NCBI GenBank assembly: GCA_036971615.1
Contig: JAYKKR010000005.1
Coordinates: 1,674,001-1,738,000, forward strand
Source of the DNA: Amyloporia xantha
Taxonomy: Eukaryota > Basidiomycota > Agaricomycetes > Polyporales > Adustoporiaceae
Length of the DNA: 64,000 bases
Reading direction: 5' to 3'
Shown: piece by piece, positions 10,864 through 24,150 of the stretch
Position numbering within the stretch: the stretch's first letter is position 1
Layout of the letters: each line of letters starts with the position of its first letter
Notes under the pieces: model-generated
Told to the model about the DNA's origin: nothing
What the model saw: the letters and a program-made list of their open reading frames with translations, nothing else
Database searches by the model: none
Program-made: the position numbers and the translations under genes

Positions 10864-13202
10864 ATGGCTCGGAAGAAAGTCAGAACTGTTGCTGCCGCCA
10901 CCGCTCAGAGTGGCGAATCGGGAGAGGCATCACTACAAATCCATCGTAAGGCCATTCGCGGCAGACGTGGAAGCTTGAAAGATATGCCAGAAATGCCTTT
11001 GGATATTCTGCAAGAAGTGGGTGCTTTCCATCGGCTTCTAGCATACCGTCGTAACCTCCCGTTCAGATATTCGTATACCTGGAGCCTCTTGATTTACTTC
11101 ATTTGGCGAGAACAAGCAAGGGTTTTAGGGCCTTACTTATGAGTCGTACCTCTGCCTACTTTTGGAAGGCGGCTCGACAGAATGTCGATGGTCTTCCTGA
11201 CTGTCCGCCACATCTATGCGAGCCAGCATATGCCAACCTTGCATTCTCAAATCATTGTCATGTCCGTTTATCGCTTTATTCAGGCTTCTTACGTCAGCTT
11301 ATGTGACATTCAGGAATGTCTGAAAGCTAGTAACTCGGCAGTACTTTGGGAATTTGCCGTTCGTTATTGCAGCAGGTGTAAAAGGGGCAGGTGCGCGAGC
11401 CGAGACTGCCTTTTGCTTACTTGCTGAGCCATTTTAGGCTTTCACGGTTGGATCATGCTTACCTGTCTTACTCCTTGGATTCTATTCAAGCAGAGCTTCT
11501 GAACCATGTATGTCATCCTCTATTCTTATCGACTACATTGTTTTTACAATTTCCCATATACGTAGGTGGAGGTTCGAAGTCGAGGCTTGAGGTATATGTG
11601 TCATGAGCCTCAGGTTGAAGAATTCAGACATGTCTGGGGACAACTACACGACGATAGTGCTCAGCAACGGTTTCTCGACGAGCAGAGGCAGCGAGTGAAG
11701 CAAGTACAAGAGGTGAGAGCTTTTCAGTGGACTCCTTATACACCTCGGCTTGCTGAGAACTCATCAGCATGCTGCACTGTGTCGGGCGTGGGCAGAGACA
11801 AGAGTCTTGTCCAGAGCAACAGAACTGGAACAAATAAGGGAAGAGAGATTGCAAGCGTATGTCTTCTTGAGCTCGTTGCATTGCGTAGCTGACTGCTTGC
11901 TAGTGTTATTGTAAGATTGTGCGGTTTAGGATGGGAGGAAGAGCTCGCCAATCTTGCACCTCAAGAATACTATCCGTTGACCGAACACGGGCATCTACGA
12001 TCATCAAAAAAGCTTACTGATCGCAGTGCGTCTTCTTGATTTGTTCGGAAACGAGATTCTTACTAATCTGATTGACTCAGCGTGGGAGAAGATCAGTGGA
12101 GACTTGGTCGAGTTTATGCAAAAGATCAAAGCTGCCCGCCTCCTCCAGGAACGGAAGCAACTGATACGGAGACGGCTATTTAGTGTGTCTTCCATGATTG
12201 ATGATTACTACGCATCCCCTCGGAGGACACGCGAAACCGAAAGCAAACCTCAACTCGTTGACTTTACTACAATGCCAGAAGTGCGGGACTTCGTGTTAGC
12301 TGATGAGCTGGGATCATCAGAACTGGAAAGAGAATTAGCACTATGTGCGCGGCTACCGGTCTTGATTGAACGCTGGCAAGCAGATAAGACGATGGAATTG
12401 GCTTCGCTTTTGAAGAAACTCATCAAAGTTTCGGAGGAGGTTGGACGTATTGCAACTAGCCATCGCGTACTTTTATTGTCGTGATTGCTCAAGATTGTTG
12501 TCATTCCCCGATGTTCTTGCACATAGATGCTTGCACTCGCACCGGTATCGCGCAACGTTGTCCGGGACAACGAACGCCGACCTGTACCGTAATGCTGTCA
12601 ACGACATCTCGCGAACTCAAGCTTGGAGCAACGAACGACTGAATTTCGCTGGCGGAGACTTCTATCCAAAGATCCGAGACCTTATCAAACTCTGCGACAA
12701 GGACCCTGAGAAGATCACTCGAGAGGAGATGTCAACTCTTGACGTCGGGTTTATCTACTCTGGAGGTGTCAAAAACGAAGGGATGCGGACGTGGCGCCAA
12801 GTGGTAAGATGACTTTCCTACCACGCATGTAGGGTGTACTGATCGGTGAATAGGTCCATATTGAATGGCGACGCTATTATTCGTCAGATCTCGCATATAG
12901 TGGCGAGGTCCGCTTGGCCTCCGAGACTGAGAAGGAAGAGGCTAAGTTGAAACAAACATCGCAGCTCTCTTCCCCTCCCTTTCAATATAGACCTCAGTGG
13001 TGTTGTTCTCTATGCACTTATTACACTAGGGGATCTGAGACGATCGCTGATATTAAGCAGCATATGCGGGCCAGGTGAGTCATGATGTTCAACATTCAAC
13101 TCATCATCATATTTAATCCTTGTCAGGCACTCGATTGTAGACCCAAGCATAGACAATGGTGATGTATACCTTCACCCCGACGCCGACGGATGTGCTATCT
13201 AA
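10864..13202 (+). CDS. F-box protein with C-terminal zinc fingers, frame broken
   Basis: Ten exons (10864-11016, 11067-11261, 11314-11390, 11438-11507, 11566-11712, 11768-11856, 11904-12025, 12081-12803, 12854-13074, 13127-13202). An F-box spans the first intron (MPLDILQE, then IFVYLEPLDLLHLARTSKGF), followed by helical repeats. Near the end are a Cys pair with C-R-D-C spacing and a C2H2-like finger (C-x2-C ... H-x4-H). The product should be an SCF ubiquitin ligase substrate receptor, a family greatly expanded in agaricomycetes. Exon 8 carries one base too many: the frame reading KKLIKVSEE must shift near 12435-12441 to the frame reading LDVLQLAIAYFYCRDC. All other junctions are in phase. As it stands the protein would stop at 12484 and lose both zinc modules. 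Confidence 0.75.
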
Positions 13203-13703
13203 GCTATCTAGTCGGTTACTTGGAACAGACGGACAACAGGGAGGCAGGTGTTTTATGTGTATAAATAGCAAGTTCTACTTTACTGGTCGTGTCTGATATG
13301 AAATTTACTCTTCGGTTTTCATATCATGTCAACTCGATTATGAGTGCAAATTGTGTATACACTGTGTCTATCCACTAAGTAATAAAATAATTCCGGACTG
13401 AGGGAATTCGACCGAGGATTTCTATGATAGTACGTATACCTGGTTAGTCAGAGAACGATCGAAGGTCGTGCGCAGATACGCAGACGACGGCCAGCCGTCC
13501 GCACGAGCCCCTTATGTATATGCGAGATTCGCGGCACCGCTCAGGAGGATAATTGACTGTAGCAAAATCAAGGCGCTCAACTGAGCACGCTATTGATGAA
13601 GTTCTCTGACGGTTACAACAAGTCCTGCTTCTTTATCAAGTGGGATGTCAATGGAGCGGGAAGCGATACATTCAACTGGTACAGTACGAGAATCCTAACC
13701 GCC
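13203..13703. other. Convergent intergenic spacer
   Basis: Between the ends of the F-box gene and the second monooxygenase. It is AT-richer than its neighbours. No gene or repeat recognised. Confidence 0.5.
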
Positions 13704-15196
13704 TCAAATCTCCGGTTGTGCAGTGAAGGGGTGCATATACATGTTGTTTACCACTGACGTCATATTCTCCTTGCTTTCCCATGTGTGGCAGACGAGATGG
13801 TTCCTCTTTTTGCACGCATCAATGCCTTCTACAACGCGATTGTCACCTTGCTGTCGTGCCTGTTTCACCAGGCCAGCCGTCCTGGGTATACGGAGGCTCT
13901 CGTACTCTGTAAAGACAGAGGAAAGAACCGCGGTGGATGGCGACTGTGCAGACGGGTTGTGCTGCACCAGGAGACGCACAAGATGGTAGATGTCTTCGAA
14001 TGCTTGGTTGGCTCCTTGACCAAGATGAGGGCTTGTGGGATGTGCCGCATCTCCTACCAATGCAACGCGACCTTTATGCCAAGCGGATAGCTCCGGTCTG
14101 TCGTATAATCCATACTATTATGTTGGTAAAAATGAGCGATCTTCAAGAGGATTCATAAGGAGATCCCTACAAACCTTGATGATTCTCTCCGAAGACTTAA
14201 TCATTTCGCCCAAGCCATGGGGCAATTGAGAATATGGCCCTTCCTTGAACTCCTTCTTCCGTTGCTCATCCATGCTACGCCAAGTCTCCTTCGCTTCCGC
14301 TTCCCGTAAAGTGACACTGGAGTAAAATGGCTCAAAGATTTCGTCAAACTCGAAAACATAGACGACTTACGACCAAGATGAATGAGTGTCTGATATGGGA
14401 CAAACAAGCAAGAATGCGCCATCTCTGTACACATCCTGCCAGTGCATTGCGGCGTGTTGTCTCATTACTTCAGGAGTAGGTGACACGCCGCCTGTCTGCA
14501 AATAGCACATTTTATCAGCATGTCACCGTAGAATGTCCCACACCTCCAAGTCTTACCTGAGTTAGGCCCGTAAAACTGACCGGCTCCTGACCAAAAAGAC
14601 AGATCCGAGTGTTGCTGTGCAAGCCGTCACATCCGATAACAAAACTAGCGGTATCCGTTGCACCATTGGCAAATGTGACCTCCACAACTTCGCCATCGTC
14701 CTTAAACGAGACCAGCTGGTGCCCCCAAACAACCTTCACGCCGTAACTCTCGGCTACCCCAATAAGGGTACGGTTGAAGGTCAACCTCTCGACGCCAATC
14801 AATGGAAAGCCTGTCAAAGATGCCAACGAAGCTACATCAACATCCACGAGAACCCGGTCATCTTCCGGAACAATGGAACAGTGAATAATCTTTTCCAGCT
14901 GCTTGCCAACGATTTTGTCTATCAGACCAGGAATGAGCGCAAGTACACGCAGACCATTAGGCTGCAAGCTGACAATCGATTGTGAACGTGGCAGAATGAG
15001 GAACACATATAGTCAGCTCAATTCGACGGTCAGCTCAAATGACGACTCGTACATACCATAGGCTGTTACCGGCAACGTGGGACTGGTCGGCCCTTTCATA
15101 GATGATAGGCTCGTAGCCCTTCATCTTGAGGAAGATGGCAAGGACAGGGCCAGCAATTCCAGCACCGGCAATGATGACCTTGGTCTTCGTATCCAT
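13704..15196 (-). CDS. FAD-dependent monooxygenase (copy 2)
   Basis: Five exons (15196-15057, 14968-14557, 14495-14371, 14316-14175, 14114-13704) encode 409 residues. The three flavoprotein fingerprints are intact: AGAGIAGP at the start, VIGCDG in the middle, and GRVALVGDAAHPTSP followed by HLGQGANQAFED near the end. It is a clear duplicate of the enzyme at 8781-10310: same start, same first four intron positions, and near-identical blocks such as LQPNGLR and GLYDRPEL. The intron that splits copy 1 between AAHPTSP and HLGQG is absent here, so that intron was lost in this copy or gained in the other. The product is probably an aromatic or terpenoid hydroxylase with unknown substrate. Both copies lie on the minus strand, separated by the plus-strand F-box gene. 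Confidence 0.9.
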
Positions 15197-15899
15197 TTCA
15201 GTTGATTTCGGTTCGACGGTTAGGTTATGAGTAGCGCACACGGATTTCTGGCAGTGAGGAGCTTCAGAGTACTTATACCATTCTTCGTGCTGTGCTTCAC
15301 CATGTGCTTAACTGCGGAGGGGCCGGCAAGAGCAGATCGCAGAGGATGTGACAGAACTAGGCATCATTTGCTGCTGTGAGCCTGTGCCGGTCAATGGCTG
15401 ACCCTTTGACCAGAGTCAAATGGTTCACTGTATCAAAATGTCCACTCAATGGCAGTATCGATGCGTTATCTTCTCTGGCATTCGGGGACCTGGGCTAGAA
15501 TACCTCGATTCACCAAACTAAATCCTGCCACAACGGTAAACTAATCGTACGATTGAAGGCACGAGATGAGGCAACGAACCTCAAAACTGTTCCACACCTG
15601 CTGGCGTTACTCGAAAGTGACCGACAGGAACCGGGTGCCACCATGTGCAGAATTAAGTAATATGACAGATCTACGTATTGATGCCGGACTACTTCTGAGG
15701 CGGTGCACACCATTATCAACGCTGCGGAAGCGCAGTTTCATTAACCGACAGCCAAGAAGATTCAGATCCGGTCAATACTTGGCAGAGTTATTCATTAATA
15801 TACATTGACCTAGATACAATAGATGATTAGCAAGGAAATATTGCATTATGTACGTCAATATAAAAATAGGAGAATTCGCAGGGCTGACTGCCAGAGTCA
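15197..15899. other. Intergenic, promoter of monooxygenase copy 2
   Basis: Seven hundred bases with no supported gene. Small frames on both strands lack motifs. Confidence 0.5.
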
Positions 15900-17928
15900 T
15901 CAAACAATCAAGTTAGTCGTTTCTAGGGTGTTGATAAGGATGACGTCTCTGACTGTGCACGAAATCCGATCAATCACGGAATGCGGACATCAGGATCGAC
16001 AGACAACACTCACTGCTTTCGAGAACTAAAGACATCATCTCCGTGTCCTGTCAACCGAATATTGGTCATCGTTGTCGGAACACAAGCTATCAGGCATACG
16101 TACAATTGCACAAGTAGTATGTACGTGAACTTTGCGCTTTTTTGGTGAGTAATCTCTGTGTATGGCCAGCATAACTTTCGTAATATCTAGTCGCCCGATC
16201 GAGTTGACAGTCAAGAGCCAGAATAATCGGAAAATAAAGATAAAACATACAAGCCGTCACACTTTCCAGGTCGTTGGGTTGATCGTGGTACTGTTCGACG
16301 AAGTCAGCGAATAATACACCTGTGCTGGTCAGTTAGAGAGTATAACATGAACGTTCAAAGACACACACCTGAATCAAGCTTCGACTTCAGAATATCGCAC
16401 TTGTTGAGGAGCACTATAAAAGTCGCATTTTGTATGAGCTTGCTTGAACAGATCGTCTTCCACAATTTCAGCGAGTCGATCTACAGCCTACATCAACACC
16501 TGTGGTTAGCTGTTAAGATTGAGACACTGACAAGTCTATTGACAGATTTATCTTCGGATAAGACTTGGTCGAATCCAGAGACCGGACATAGGAACATCAC
16601 TGCGTTGACTTGATGCACGTTAGAAACTAGCGGACGGAGGGAGGCAACAGTCCAATTACCATCGTCGAAGTAAGAAGCCCAAGCAGCTATAATCTACATC
16701 AGATACCGCAGCGAATGAAGTTGCATGTTTTATCACCTCGTTGCCCTCGATCACCACCGACATCATAAAACACCCACTCTCGGCCCTTCTCTGTAGGGGC
16801 TGGAAGATCATTTCATAGGAGGTCATTATTCACAAGAATGAAACGGCTTACGAGCCTCCATGACAAGACGATGTTCTTCAACGCCGATTGTGCGTCGCCG
16901 AGCTCGTAGTATGTCCTCTGTAACATCGGTTAGAGCCGCTAATGGGGTGGAAATGAGTAGACGAACCCGGTATTGGATCATATCTGATATCCGCGATGCG
17001 ATCGGCCTGGTGAAAGAAGCTGGCAGATAAGACGTCAGAACGAACCTGGCACCGAGAGTAGAGAAAGGGGACCAACAAGCCAGGTTCATCTAAAAGTACG
17101 ATGTCTAGCTCCTTCAAAAGGCTCTGCACAAGCGCATTCGAACACATGGATACGATGTCTTCCCTGCAGGCCTCCAATATCCGCTGGGCATCATGCAGCT
17201 CGTCCCAAAATCGACTAGTTCGTCGCGTCTCATCTGTTTGTACGAGTGCCTGCCATCCAGAGCTTGAACGCAGCGAGATTTGAGACAGTTTGGCCCTATC
17301 CCATTCAAGTTCCGCGTCAACAGAATCTGCGTTCTCGTCACATACCCCCAGCAACCTTTCGAGGATGATTTGGACTTGCTTCAGAGGCGCCAATCGCATC
17401 TTCAACCAACGCAGATCATCCTTGGGCTGAACAACCCTAGATGACGGGGCGGAACCCGTTGGACTTGGGGGATTCTGCGAAATTTTTGAAAGGAGTTGCA
17501 GGACAACATTGACCGAGCGAACGAGATTGAGCTGGATGACTGCGCGCCATGCGTGAATTTCCGCACTGAAGGCATTTGGGGCAAATCGAAGCTGAAAGTT
17601 CTTCAGCAATGTCGACTTTCCCGACTCTGCTTGGCCTGGATGACGAGCTGAGTTACAGGCCCTATGTCACACGAGTCCTGAGAGATGATCCTACCGAGAA
17701 GCAGAATCCTGGTCTGAGGCTTCCTCTTCCGCTGCTCCTGCCGTTCACGTTCAAGAGCACGGTCGATCTCGTCGCTACATCAAAGGGACAAGTTATGACA
17801 GTGGCACAACAGTGTGGAAAGTAGACCCCGCACCTAATCTTCTTCGCGTCTCTCTCCTCCCCAACTCGTAATGCCCTATCTAATTCTGTTTCTCCCTTTG
17901 GAGGATATGGTGGCCATTGCTGAGACAT
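15900..17928 (-). CDS. Divergent heterotrimeric G-protein alpha subunit
   Basis: Twelve exons (17928-17834, 17774-17695, 17635-16967, 16917-16852, 16799-16737, 16686-16660, 16608-16532, 16480-16369, 16319-16251, 16186-16104, 16047-16014, 15952-15900) encode 475 residues, all junctions in phase. The G motifs appear in order: P-loop GQAESGKST (about 59-67), switch I with R-R-R-T-I-G, switch II DVGGDRGQR (about 314), NKCD (about 385) and TCAIDT (about 444). It lacks the N-terminal MGxxxS, so it should not be N-myristoylated, and it has no Cys near the start for palmitoylation. The stretch between P-loop and switch I is about 230 residues, much longer than the usual helical domain, as in extra G-alpha proteins of basidiomycetes. 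It probably signals downstream of GPCRs, perhaps with an altered membrane anchor. Confidence 0.9.
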
Positions 17929-20900
17929 GACGAGCTGAGTGATTGACGTAGAGGGGGGCCAAGGCACAGGAACAAAGGAAGGAAAGAGTTGCCACCAGGC
18001 GGTCTCGAGGATGTTTGGGGAAGAGTGTCTCAAGTAGAGGCCGTCCGTTTATTTAGGGCGATAGCTACTGCGTGGCCACGTACGGGCAATGGCCGTTGCA
18101 ACAGTGGAAACGCATCGCGACGGTTTCATGTATGTAGCTCGCGCTTCGGCTAATTCACGAGAGTTGCCTTTTTTGCACGGCTAATTTCGCGAAACCCGTA
18201 CGCGTTAGCCAAGTTTAGTCACCACCGCGACCGGCGGCTCGGCCATCGTGATGATTGGCGTCCGTACCTCAATCATTACTATCTTAGACTTGGGGCACCG
18301 CGACCGACGCTCCACGTCTGGGGAAAATGATGTCGGAGTGATGTACGATGTGTAAGGCTACCAATAACTGAACAGACGGACATGGATGCTTACGATCAAA
18401 GCTATATTCGAGATGATTATGGTCGATTGGTATCAAGACTAGTGGGCTGAATGTATCATACCCGTGAGTAGGTTACACATAACAGCGCTCAACGGGTGCT
18501 ATAGAGATGATACACTCCTGCTGTGCCGCACGATCGGCCATTAGGCATTGTGGGGATTCCTTGTTGTCCGTGTCGAATAGCGCTGCAACTGCCATGAAAC
18601 TGCAGGTCAGGTCTTCTATCAGTGAGTCACTAACGAAATACTTATGGAACTGACACAGGTGCGCAATGTGCTCAATGCAAAGGAATGGCCAGGGGCCAGG
18701 GCGGACTGGCGTCGTTCCCAATGAAGGTTAGATCGGGCAACATTCGACGCGTTCAGCATCGGACACAGTGCCTGTCTCCAAATTGTTTTAACCGCGGGAC
18801 GATGGGCCGGACGCACAGTGCCAGCTTGTCACGACGCTCAATACATGGATCGTCTTATTCCAAAGGAGACGCCTCGGCGCCACATGTTATTGCTGCAGGA
18901 GTGCACTGGCAACTCTTCACAATGAGCATGTCTCTGTGTATGAGAGAGAAACGACATTGGACCGTTCCACTCAGCCCGAATTCGAAACGGCGCCCGTACC
19001 TCTCGGGAATCACTTGGGCATGGCCCATACTAATGGGAGTCGAGTCAGTGGCGCTACATCATACCCCTGAGCTAGCCAGTCGAGATTGTCGGACTGAACA
19101 GTGAGCCTCGTACTCTATAGATTCGTGCAATATGTCCTTGGCATGGTTTGCAATCCTATGAGACCATATGGCGTCAAAATATTCCAAAAGAATCAGTCGG
19201 ATCCGCGTCATTCGCAAATCCGACTAGCTTATGAAGTTTAGAAGGGATAGAAAACGTCTACGTCTGCAGCATTACTAGGAAAAAGAATACCTTGCTGGCT
19301 TTAATATCTGAGTCAGGGAACTGGGTGTAGACTCGTCTTGGCTCCAAGTAAACATCGTCTTTAAGTCTAAAGCATGATTTCGATGTTCCGAACGCTCGGG
19401 TGACTGAAGGCTCCCTTTGAAGGGCACTGTGTGAATATTCACATGAATGGGGTTTGCGATTGGAGCCAGTCTAGAACGACCAGAGCTATGGATCCAAGGA
19501 GGTCTCTGAAAGAATTTCAGCAATAAATCTCGGAGCTGGTTTGCCATCAGGATTGCCAGCGTTATCACGGCGACACATCCCAAGACATTTAGATTCGGAA
19601 CAATCAGGAGGACTCGGCTTTAAAAAGGAGAGTCGATGTGTATCTCCTGTGTAGACAAATCATTGAGAGGCCTCGTTCGTAAAAATGCGTGGATAGAAAC
19701 AGACTTCTAACATACCTGCGTCGGCAAGTGCAATACTGTGCTGCCTTTTTGGGCTCGATAGCGAGTCCTTCAACCGCTATGTTTGAGCAGTATGGTAAAA
19801 GCAAGGCTAGCCGTGGCAGCCTCTCCTGCGCCATATTGTAGGACAGTGATATTTAGTGGTGTTAGAGTCATAGGGGGGGATGACAAACGGTCTGAGACGA
19901 TCACCGTTTTCTACAGTCTCTCTTCTCTGACCGGTGAATATAACCAAAACATGATTAAAAACGGATAGAGATCCATTGTAGCAAGACAACCGATCCGACG
20001 ATGTAAAAATTCATGTCTGAGGGAATAGGAACAGCATTTCGTGAAGCGCGATAGCGCGAACATAGCACGAGCCGACCATCCGTTGCCAAGCAGATCTTCG
20101 ACGATGACAGACCTTGGACCTGTATTAAAGAAAGCTCACATACAAGGGAAACCGAAGTTCGCGTGGGTAACGCCCTATTTCTCCACGACATTCCTGAGGG
20201 ACCTAGAAGATGGGCATCAACGTTCGGGAAATTCCTTCGTCATGAAAACAGCTCAACTTCTCAGATGCACAGCGCATGGAGGACCGCAACAGTCATCGTC
20301 TGTCTGGTAAGGTTTGGACAGCTGCAGTGAATGAGCCACTACGTGCGTGGCATGTCTCACTGAGCATACACATTACATTTGTTCTTCGGCAGAGACTGCT
20401 TACGTCAATTTTATGATCATACAAGCTGCGGCAGCGGGAGTAAGGTATACAGAGACCGGGAAAGAAAAAACGCACGTTTGCGAGAATGTGTGACGTGGGA
20501 TCCCTTGGCCGGCGGAAACATTTCCCTTTCAAAGAGTAGGAACGTGAACCTGACATAGTCGCTTCGGTTTGCAACGTCTCTGTGGGTATGTGGGAGCATT
20601 CGAGGAGCAAGGTCCAGAACATGGCGCTGATTCCCAATTGATTCCCCTGTCCCGAGCCCACGCGCACAGATAACGGCGAACTTGAGGTTCAAGCACCAAT
20701 AAAGACATGGGCTACCGATCGAACAATGTCACACAAGCATCTAGACCATGTGAAAGGTGGAACAAACGGTTACGATATGTCCGTGAGAGTCCCTGGCCGG
20801 TGCACTGGATGACCGTTCCAAGCCTAAACGTTATTTGCTGTTATGCCCGTGGTCAGATGCTCCTCTCGACTTTGAGAACATGTAGAAAACGCATCGATTA

Positions 20901-22646
20901 GAGACGGCCTACGAGAGGACCCTACATGGGTCTATACTGCCTCCGCCTCTCCAGAAGGGGCTTCGAAGAACGGTCCGCAGGGCGGGGGGAATTGATCAAT
21001 TTGGAGCATCGAAAGCTTAGGTCAGCCTGCACTTAGAAGGAACCGAAACCTGATACGTCAGCATCTGGCAGATGGGACGAGAAAGAAGTGCGGTCTCACA
21101 AAAGGGGTAGCACGTGCGCCTTGTTTATAGAAGTCGACTCCCGCCGCTGGTGTGGGCCACACGGTGCACCAGAGAACGCTCGATGATAAGCAGTTAGACG
21201 CACATAGCTGCTTGGGGTGCCAAAGCCGCACCCGAACTACGTGCATCACTTAAAATGAAGCCACATTGATGAGATTGGTGTCGTATGACTCCCTGTATCC
21301 AACAGACTAACCAAAAAGTGGATTCTTCTTGCCTTGTTGTAAGATGCTGGGCGATTCTGGACAGGGCCAGAAAACCTGAGACTGTGGTTCGTGAATTGAA
21401 ACACGTTACTTCGATGACGAGACCAATGACCATTGGCCCGTCTTAACTCTTGGGCGCATGGCGTAAGACTTGCAGACATCCAGTAGTGCTGATACGACAT
21501 GTATCAGTGACCCACTGACCACTCGTTCAAGTTTCTGCGTAGTCATCGGGATCGATGAACGGCCGTCTTCACATTTAACCGTAGTAAAGGGAACGATATG
21601 ATAAGAAACACTCATCTCTACACAAAAGGCGATGGTCGCATCACTTTGTACCCTGTGAAGCGAAAATTCAAACGTATGATATTCTAGAAGCTGCAACTGT
21701 TTACCGGCGGCATATGTCGTTACCGAAGGCGTCGACTTCTCATCGAGAGCTGCCCGGAAATCCACAGATGGCGTTCGTGATCTTGCGGGAACATCAGACA
21801 TTGGGGCGTGGGTGCATGGTCGGCCAGAGGTTTCTTCAACGGGGTCCGCGGCCAACTCTGGTAGTCCTGATGAATGACTCGCCGCCCCCTTCAAATTGGA
21901 GACCAGATTCATCAACTGTCGAACTAACGTTGACCAACACGTTGCGCTTCCAATTAGAGAAAATAGTCGCAGGTAGCGCCACCAACTGAATGGAGGCCAC
22001 TTTTGGTGTACGAGAATAAAGCTCCGAAGATGAGAAGACACACCAACGTCCCACGCGAAGCTGTACTCGTATAAAGAGACCGACGTGGACGCGGAACTCG
22101 AGAAGCCATGTGAGCCGTAGGATCACCAGATGTCATGGCATGGCGGTAGCGTGACGGTGTTCTGCAACAGAGATAAGGCAGAACGTTGATAGATCCAGAG
22201 CTTGGCAATAATAGCCTCAGGCAATTTGAGATGTGACAATATACTAGCGGCGGTGCAATCGTTGGGGAAGTCACATCACGAGAAACGGGCCGTCTTCCTT
22301 GTGTTCTCGTTCTTGCACAGAGTCCGATCTTGGTACCGCGAGGCGTGTGAATGTCTGCGTTTGAACGGCAACTTGGGAACATCCGACTGAGTAGGACCGC
22401 TCACTATACAACGCACGAATGCAGCTGATGAGCTAAAAGGAAAAGGGACAATCTATGCAGTACATGAAGTGACATGACGACATCGCGATGGTCCGGAACA
22501 TAAGATACTAAACGGCCTAAAATTACATATGTACAACTGCAGAATCTGAGTGAGTGGTTACGGATACCAACGGAACATCGACAGACGAACCTCACTAACT
22601 GGAAACCCAATCCGATATCTACCCAAGCGAAACCAAGCCGCACGGA
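17929..22646. other. 4.7-kb gene-poor region
   Basis: No frame here could be spliced into a recognisable protein. The longest is 21406-22041 on the minus strand (211 codons, no motif, no supported start). A minus-strand frame at 19275-19583 begins with a hydrophobic helix and could be a remnant of a membrane protein gene. I found no transposon domain, terminal repeat or RNA gene by eye. GC content varies along the region, with a GC-rich part at 18060-18320. Confidence 0.5.
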
Positions 22647-24150
22647 TCACCGACCCTGCTTGGCACGTACCACCCTATCATACGATTCTGCAATGGGATT
22701 ACGATATGCCAATACGGTGAGATGTGCGTTGAGATAGGGCGGAGGTAGTAGGGGATGTATCGCATCCAAGCTGGCAGTTTGCTCGGGTGGGGGGAAATAT
22801 GAGGTGAACTGGATCGGCGTCCGCGTAGGGGATGGGGTGGAGCGCAGTGCAAGGCCGGACAGCGCGGCAAACGACGACGATGCAGAGATAGTCGACAAGG
22901 TGCGATGCCGATCGTGGCTAGATTTGCTCAGCTGAGCTTGGCTGGCAGATGGCTGGACGGGTAAGGTTGCGGTGGACCGTGCCGACGAGGTCGATGTTCT
23001 CCTCAGTTGCCTATGCGCATGAGAAGACGACGGAGAAGATTGACTTGGTGACGCGGATGCCGTCTTGATACTCGATGGAGAACTCGCGCGCACACTAGAA
23101 GGCGAGGAAGCGGTAGACATCTGAGCTTGCGCAGCATCTGACGAGACCATCGTCAAGGGTGCTAGCGGCGCGGGCATTGCCGTAAAGCCGCCGTTCTGGC
23201 CGTAGGAGTGTCCACGAATGAGCGGGTGCGGCCGCAGAACCGCCGCATCGGATCTGCTTGTCACAGAGTGCGTAGAAGGTGGTCTTGTCATGGATTGGCG
23301 TTTGGGAGGGGGAGACGTGCGTGGGGGAGAGTGCGTTTCGGAGCGGGCTTTAGTGATTGTAGGCATCGTGGACTCAGACGGGACTTCTCGTTGTGGGTAT
23401 TGCTGATCATAGCGATCGTCCTGTTGTAATTGAGAAGCTCTTTGCGGCGGAGGCTGCTCATGCGCAACGTTGCGCGCAGTGGTAGCGGGCGATGGAGGTT
23501 CAGGAGAGGGGACCCTGTCAACGCGAGGTAATGGAGGCGCTTCTGCCTTTGGTGTCTCTATATCTTCTCGATTAAATCCGTTCATGTGTGAAGTCGAAGA
23601 TGCAAGAGGTGCGAGAGATAACTTGTTGGTATCAACAGGCGTCGTAGGTTCTCCTGCATCAGAGTCCGCACTGGCGGTATTTGGCGTAGCCGCCCCGCTC
23701 TCGCTAGATATCCACTCATCATCATCACCCTCTGACGGGCTGGATATCCTAAAATCCACCTTCTGTCTCCCATTATTACTAGAACGAACAGCACTGAGTG
23801 GTGTTGGGGCGCGTCGTAGCTGTGCTGGCTGAATATGTTCGCGCGAGACAACGCGGTGGCTGCTCCCGGTCCTCGAAAACGGTGCAGCGGCTCGCGCAGC
23901 GGGCTAGAAGCGTGTCCAACCACATTGATAAGCTCGTCAGCGAGCTAACCTCTATATCGGTGCGGAAAACAACAATCACCTCGTGATGGACGTGAGCGTT
24001 CTTCCTCGATTTGTCAGGAAGCCTGGGCGGTGGGACCTCCTTCTGCGTAAGCTGTAGATTCAGGCCAAGCTTGGACGATCCGCCAGAGTTGGTACGGCTG
24101 TGCGTGCGTGTTAAGGCGCTGCCCGTAGAGCGGTGTCCTCGAGTGGGCAT
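22647..24150 (-). CDS. Disordered Ser/Pro-rich protein
   Basis: Two exons (24150-23980, 23903-22647) encode 475 residues. The start is basic and Ser/Thr-rich. Around residue 105 is an acidic patch, SPSEGDDDEWISSESG, that I associate with conserved basidiomycete proteins of unknown function. The rest is low-complexity Ser, Pro, Thr and Gln with many S-P sites, then a more ordered end with Pro/Tyr and a basic tail. It looks like a regulatory or scaffold protein controlled by phosphorylation; there is no enzymatic domain. The exon 2 frame runs open for 419 codons and the join is phase 0. The gene is divergent from UTP6, with 277 bases between the two ATGs. Confidence 0.75.
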
